Positions 62,935-64,000 of a stretch of DNA of 64,000 nt are shown one piece after another. Location: positions 1-64,000 of the forward strand of contig CANLMQ010000015.1 of assembly GCA_947492175.1 (NCBI GenBank). Reading direction: 5' to 3'. The notes below the pieces were generated by a model. It did no database searches. It was not told the DNA's origin and saw only the letters and a program-made list of their open reading frames with translations. Origin of the DNA: an uncultured Draconibacterium sp. (GTDB taxonomy: Bacteria; Bacteroidota; Bacteroidia; Bacteroidales; Prolixibacteraceae). Every line of letters starts with the position of its first letter. Position 1 is the first letter of the stretch. The translations under genes and the position numbers were made by a program.

Positions 62935-63540
62935 ATGGGAAAAAATTCAAAAGATTACATTCCGGCCGACAAGTATCAACTTGACGCATGGGCCAAACAA
63001 TTTGCAAGTACAGTTACCAATAATGTTGGGAGCTATGGCATAAGCCAGGAACAGGCTGATGCTATAAACGGCGCCACGCAGGATTACTCGGGCGACCTGG
63101 TTACCGAAAGACAACTGGTAGACCAGAAACGCCGGCAGGTAAAGAAAACACAAACCGATCGCCAGGTACTTGTGAAAATGAGTCGTAGTGTGGCGCAGGT
63201 AATTAAAAACAACCCGGATTACACCGACAAGGTGGGTAAAGAATTTGATATTGTGGGGGCCGAAGTGCATCACGATACCGACAACGCACAACCTGTATTA
63301 AAGGCTAAAAAAGTACCCCACGGCTGGGAATTTTCCTTTGGTTTAGAAGGGTACTACTCGGGCGTGAACATCTACCGCAAACGCCCCGGCGAAGAAAACT
63401 TTTCATACCTCGCCACCGATACCCGCAGCCCTTATGTCGATAACCAGCAAATGGAAAACGGCACCCAGTACTATGCCTACTTTATCCTTGGCGACACCGA
63501 AGTCGGCCAACCCAGCGATTTGGTTACGGTGGGGGTGTGA
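62935..63540 (+). CDS. Protein of unknown function with fibronectin-III-like C-terminus
   Basis: 201 residues, no signal peptide. The first ~115 residues are hydrophilic and mostly helical (KDYIPADKYQLDAWAKQFAS, RQLVDQKRRQVKKTQTDRQV, AQVIKNNPDYTDK). The last ~85 look like a single beta-sandwich of fibronectin III type (KVPHGWEFSFGLEGYYSGVN, YYAYFILGDTEVGQPSDLVT). The opening recalls small uncharacterised Bacteroidota proteins, but I cannot name a family with known function. The gene is more GC-rich than the DNA on either side. The ATG is preceded by an A/T-rich leader without a strong Shine-Dalgarno, normal for this phylum. Confidence 0.75.
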   Translation: MGKNSKDYIPADKYQLDAWAKQFASTVTNNVGSYGISQEQADAINGATQDYSGDLVTERQLVDQKRRQVKKTQTDRQVLVKMSRSVAQVIKNNPDYTDKVGKEFDIVGAEVHHDTDNAQPVLKAKKVPHGWEFSFGLEGYYSGVNIYRKRPGEENFSYLATDTRSPYVDNQQMENGTQYYAYFILGDTEVGQPSDLVTVGV

Positions 63541-63635
63541 AGGTGTTGGCTTAACCATTTTCAACTTTGTGTGTATTGAGGAGGAGGTGATAAAGAAAAG
63601 CTAAACTATTTGATTAAATTTTAAGGCATTTTAAA

Positions 63636-64000
63636 ATGAAAAGGCACATTCTATACTTATTATTTGTTATAATATCAAGTTTTGTTCAGGCTGCAACAAT
63701 CTATGTAAACGTAAATAATGTAAATGGAAGTTTAGTATCGGGAGCATATGTAAAACTGTATAATAGCAGTTGGACTCTCATTAAAACAGGTTATACTAAT
63801 AGCTCAGGAATGGCAACATTTGCGCTATTGGATTATGGAACTTATCATTACGAAGTTTACTATACAGGAGAAGTGCAAGAATTTTGGGGAAGTGAAGAAA
63901 ATATTAGTTTACAAAGCCCAACTCTGACAAGTAATTTTACTCGTTATTGGCCTTATCGATATAGTTACAATACACCTTCATCAAGTGTTTACACTGGCAA
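63636..64000 (+). CDS. Secreted protein with carboxypeptidase-regulatory-like (Ig-fold) domain, truncated by window end
   Basis: An open frame from ATG 63636 to the window edge. A signal peptide is visible (MKRHILYLLFVIISSFVQAA), followed by a repeat-type beta-sandwich start, TIYVNVNNVNGSLVSGAYVK, then TGYTNSSGMATFALLDYGTY. This is the pattern of surface Ig-like/CarboxypepD_reg domains, in which a hydrophobic strand is followed by xGxAxF. The C-terminal part and so the function are outside the window. It lies 95 bp after the gene at 62935. Confidence 0.75.
   Translation, partial: MKRHILYLLFVIISSFVQAATIYVNVNNVNGSLVSGAYVKLYNSSWTLIKTGYTNSSGMATFALLDYGTYHYEVYYTGEVQEFWGSEENISLQSPTLTSNFTRYWPYRYSYNTPSSSVYTG

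Noticed and set aside
62442..62984. 180-codon open frame from TTG through the 21-bp repeats
   Set aside because: It has a weak start and no recognisable domain. It overlaps the better-supported gene at 62935, and the frame stays open partly because the repeat unit is a multiple of three.

Overview
The window is chromosomal DNA from a member of the Bacteroidota. The evidence is three SusC/SusD pairs, each with its own ECF sigma factor and FecR-type anti-sigma factor, SpII lipoproteins of the Bacteroidota style, two proteins with type IX secretion (T9SS) sorting tails, AT-rich intergenic DNA, and TAnnTTTG-like promoter boxes. The sulfatases and many fucosidases suggest a polysaccharide specialist from a marine or otherwise sulfated-glycan-rich habitat, perhaps a Marinilabiliales relative. 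That placement is inference.

Layout. (0) 104-1279 is a GH130 phosphorylase, probably the end of a separate mannan locus. (A) 1589-16627 is polysaccharide utilisation locus (PUL) A: sigma, FecR, SusC, SusD, a secreted GH16 enzyme, a heparinase II/III-type lyase, a GH88 unsaturated uronyl hydrolase and two S1 sulfatases. Together they suit a sulfated, uronic-acid-containing glycan. (B) 16875-23650 is module B: sigma, FecR, SusC and SusD with no adjacent CAZyme. It is followed by an inverted AraC regulator (23764-24591) and a divergent seven-gene operon (24713-34199): glycyl radical enzyme, its activase, a PhyH-type Fe(II)/2-oxoglutarate dioxygenase, a TIM-barrel isomerase/epimerase, a FucP-like permease and two GH29 fucosidases. 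(C) 34269-55619 is PUL C: sigma, FecR, SusC, SusD, a GH29-like enzyme, two beta-helix enzymes (one GH141-like with a PDZ tail), a divergent GH95 and three more GH29 enzymes. This is an unusually rich fucose-releasing set. (D) 55926-60731 (minus) is a 1601-residue T9SS surface protein with five near-identical 93-residue repeats. A gene-poor stretch follows with a coding remnant, a PAS/LuxR regulator (61527-62315, minus), a 21-bp degenerate repeat array, a small protein of unknown function, and a secreted protein cut off by the window end.

Likely working model: surface and periplasmic enzymes of A and C strip sulfates, uronates and fucose from a complex sulfated fucose-containing glycan. The three SusCD pairs import oligosaccharides and report them through FecR to their sigma factors. 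The FucP-like permease brings released (possibly modified) fucose into the cytoplasm, where the glycyl radical enzyme, dioxygenase and TIM-barrel protein process it. No ordinary fucose isomerase, kinase or aldolase is present in the window.

The two most interesting signals are: (1) the glycyl radical enzyme, whose active-site loop reads GCQWYC instead of GCxE and which shares an operon with an oxygen-dependent dioxygenase; and (2) a two-hairpin RNA leader before all three susC genes, with an invariant CGCCAA loop and covarying stem.
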